Of a stretch of 6,728 nucleotides of DNA, positions 6,410 to 6,728 are shown in pieces. The notes beneath the pieces were generated by a model, which was not told where the DNA came from, ran no database searches, and saw only the letters and a list, made by a program, of their open reading frames with translations. The stretch is taken from the NCBI GenBank assembly GCA_030834835.1, contig JAUQXD010000095.1, positions 1-6,728 of the forward strand, written 5' to 3'. This DNA comes from Thermoflexales bacterium (GTDB taxonomy: Bacteria; Chloroflexota; Anaerolineae; Fen-1058). Position 1 is the stretch's first letter. Each line of letters starts with the position of its first letter. The position numbers and the translations under genes were made by a program.

Positions 6410-6728
6410 TTACTGGTCGATGCGCCAGTAGGTGCTGCCACCGGGCGCGGCCTCACGCGCCATGAGTTTGTATTCGATCAAGCCGCGTCGCAGAGCCGCT
6501 GTGTCTTCACTGTATTTGACCAGCCGGTTGTTGACCTGTTTCTCGGTATAGCGTTGATCGACTTCAAAGGCGTCGAGCACATAGCGCAGCAGCACCTGAA
6601 ACTTCTTCTCCTGCGCGGGAAACGAGCGGATGGTGCCGTCAGCGCGGACAAAAGCCTCCAATACCTTGCGGTCGTAGGCCGTCCGATCGACCTCGTCGGC
6701 GAGGCGGGGCAGGTCTTCGGGGCGGAGC
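6410..6728 (-). CDS. DUF2087-domain protein, C-terminal part (5' end outside the window)
   Basis: The frame is open to the window edge, so the visible 105 residues (starting LRPEDLPRLADEVDRTAYDR) are the C-terminal part of a longer protein; a TTG at 6661 is only an internal leucine codon. The DUF2087 (PF09860) signature is clear: VLEAFVRADGTIRSFPAQEK, then KKFQVLLRYVLDAF, the RYTEKQVNNRL motif, DTAALRRGLIEY and the closing STYWRID. The pattern of a YTE-x-x-VN helix followed by LRR and an aromatic strand is winged-helix-like. The domain is commonly joined to an N-terminal ArsR-type HTH, and the visible linker (DLPRLADEVDRTAYDRKVL) resembles that seen in such fusions. A transcriptional regulator is therefore likely, but the HTH itself is not in view. 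Confidence 0.8.
   Translation of the reverse strand, partial: LRPEDLPRLADEVDRTAYDRKVLEAFVRADGTIRSFPAQEKKFQVLLRYVLDAFEVDQRYTEKQVNNRLVKYSEDTAALRRGLIEYKLMAREAAPGGSTYWRIDQ

Noticed and set aside
6346..6456. Longer N-terminus for the DinB-like protein (start at 6456)
   Set aside because: It would overlap the upstream DUF2087 gene by 47 bases and add a low-complexity Arg/Pro/Ala/Ser stretch unlike the family. The ATG at 6345 begins a typical DinB-like first helix.

Overview
The window looks like a piece of chromosome from a GC-rich, probably free-living bacterium. The gene set best fits the Chloroflexota (Anaerolineae/Caldilineae-like): a secreted multidomain GH13 amylase with Fn3 and starch-binding modules, a pyruvoyl-dependent arginine decarboxylase, a helicase-associated (XPB/Ssl2-like) domain protein, and DinB and DUF2087 proteins. 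That assignment is inferred from protein resemblance only. No rRNA, tRNA, CRISPR array, transposase or prophage gene is visible.

Layout. On the + strand, 1-2621 is the 3' part of a secreted amylopullulanase/neopullulanase-type glycoside hydrolase. The window begins inside conserved GH13 region I, so the signal peptide and N-terminal domains are missing. A rho-independent terminator (2650-2692) follows at once. A compact promoter then drives a small pyruvoyl-dependent arginine decarboxylase (2754-3224), with a degenerate 3-hydroxyacyl-CoA dehydrogenase-like protein (3254-4024) 29 bases downstream; these two are probably co-transcribed. All remaining genes are on the - strand. From right to left they are a 5'-truncated DUF2087 protein (6410-6728), a DinB-like four-helix-bundle protein (5869-6345) and a helicase-associated domain protein (4111-5772). 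The + and - blocks converge at about 4017-4123.

The genes do not form an obvious single system. The amylase degrades extracellular alpha-glucan, and the arginine decarboxylase feeds polyamine synthesis. The dehydrogenase-like protein has lost several signature residues of its family. The DUF2087 and DinB proteins are typical small accessory genes (probable regulator; probable metal-dependent transferase or stress protein).

The non-coding DNA holds the most unusual features. The convergent junction consists of two opposed arrays of a degenerate 8-base unit (ATTRGTAN) that can fold on each other, and each array runs into the stop codon of its adjacent gene. The upstream region of the helicase-associated gene is a 7-base tandem array containing a near-consensus promoter whose -10 box lies only six bases from the ATG, which suggests a leaderless mRNA. 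The palindrome CGATCG occurs 20 times by hand count, well above random expectation and unevenly spread. I do not see convincing evidence of a wholly new multi-gene system.
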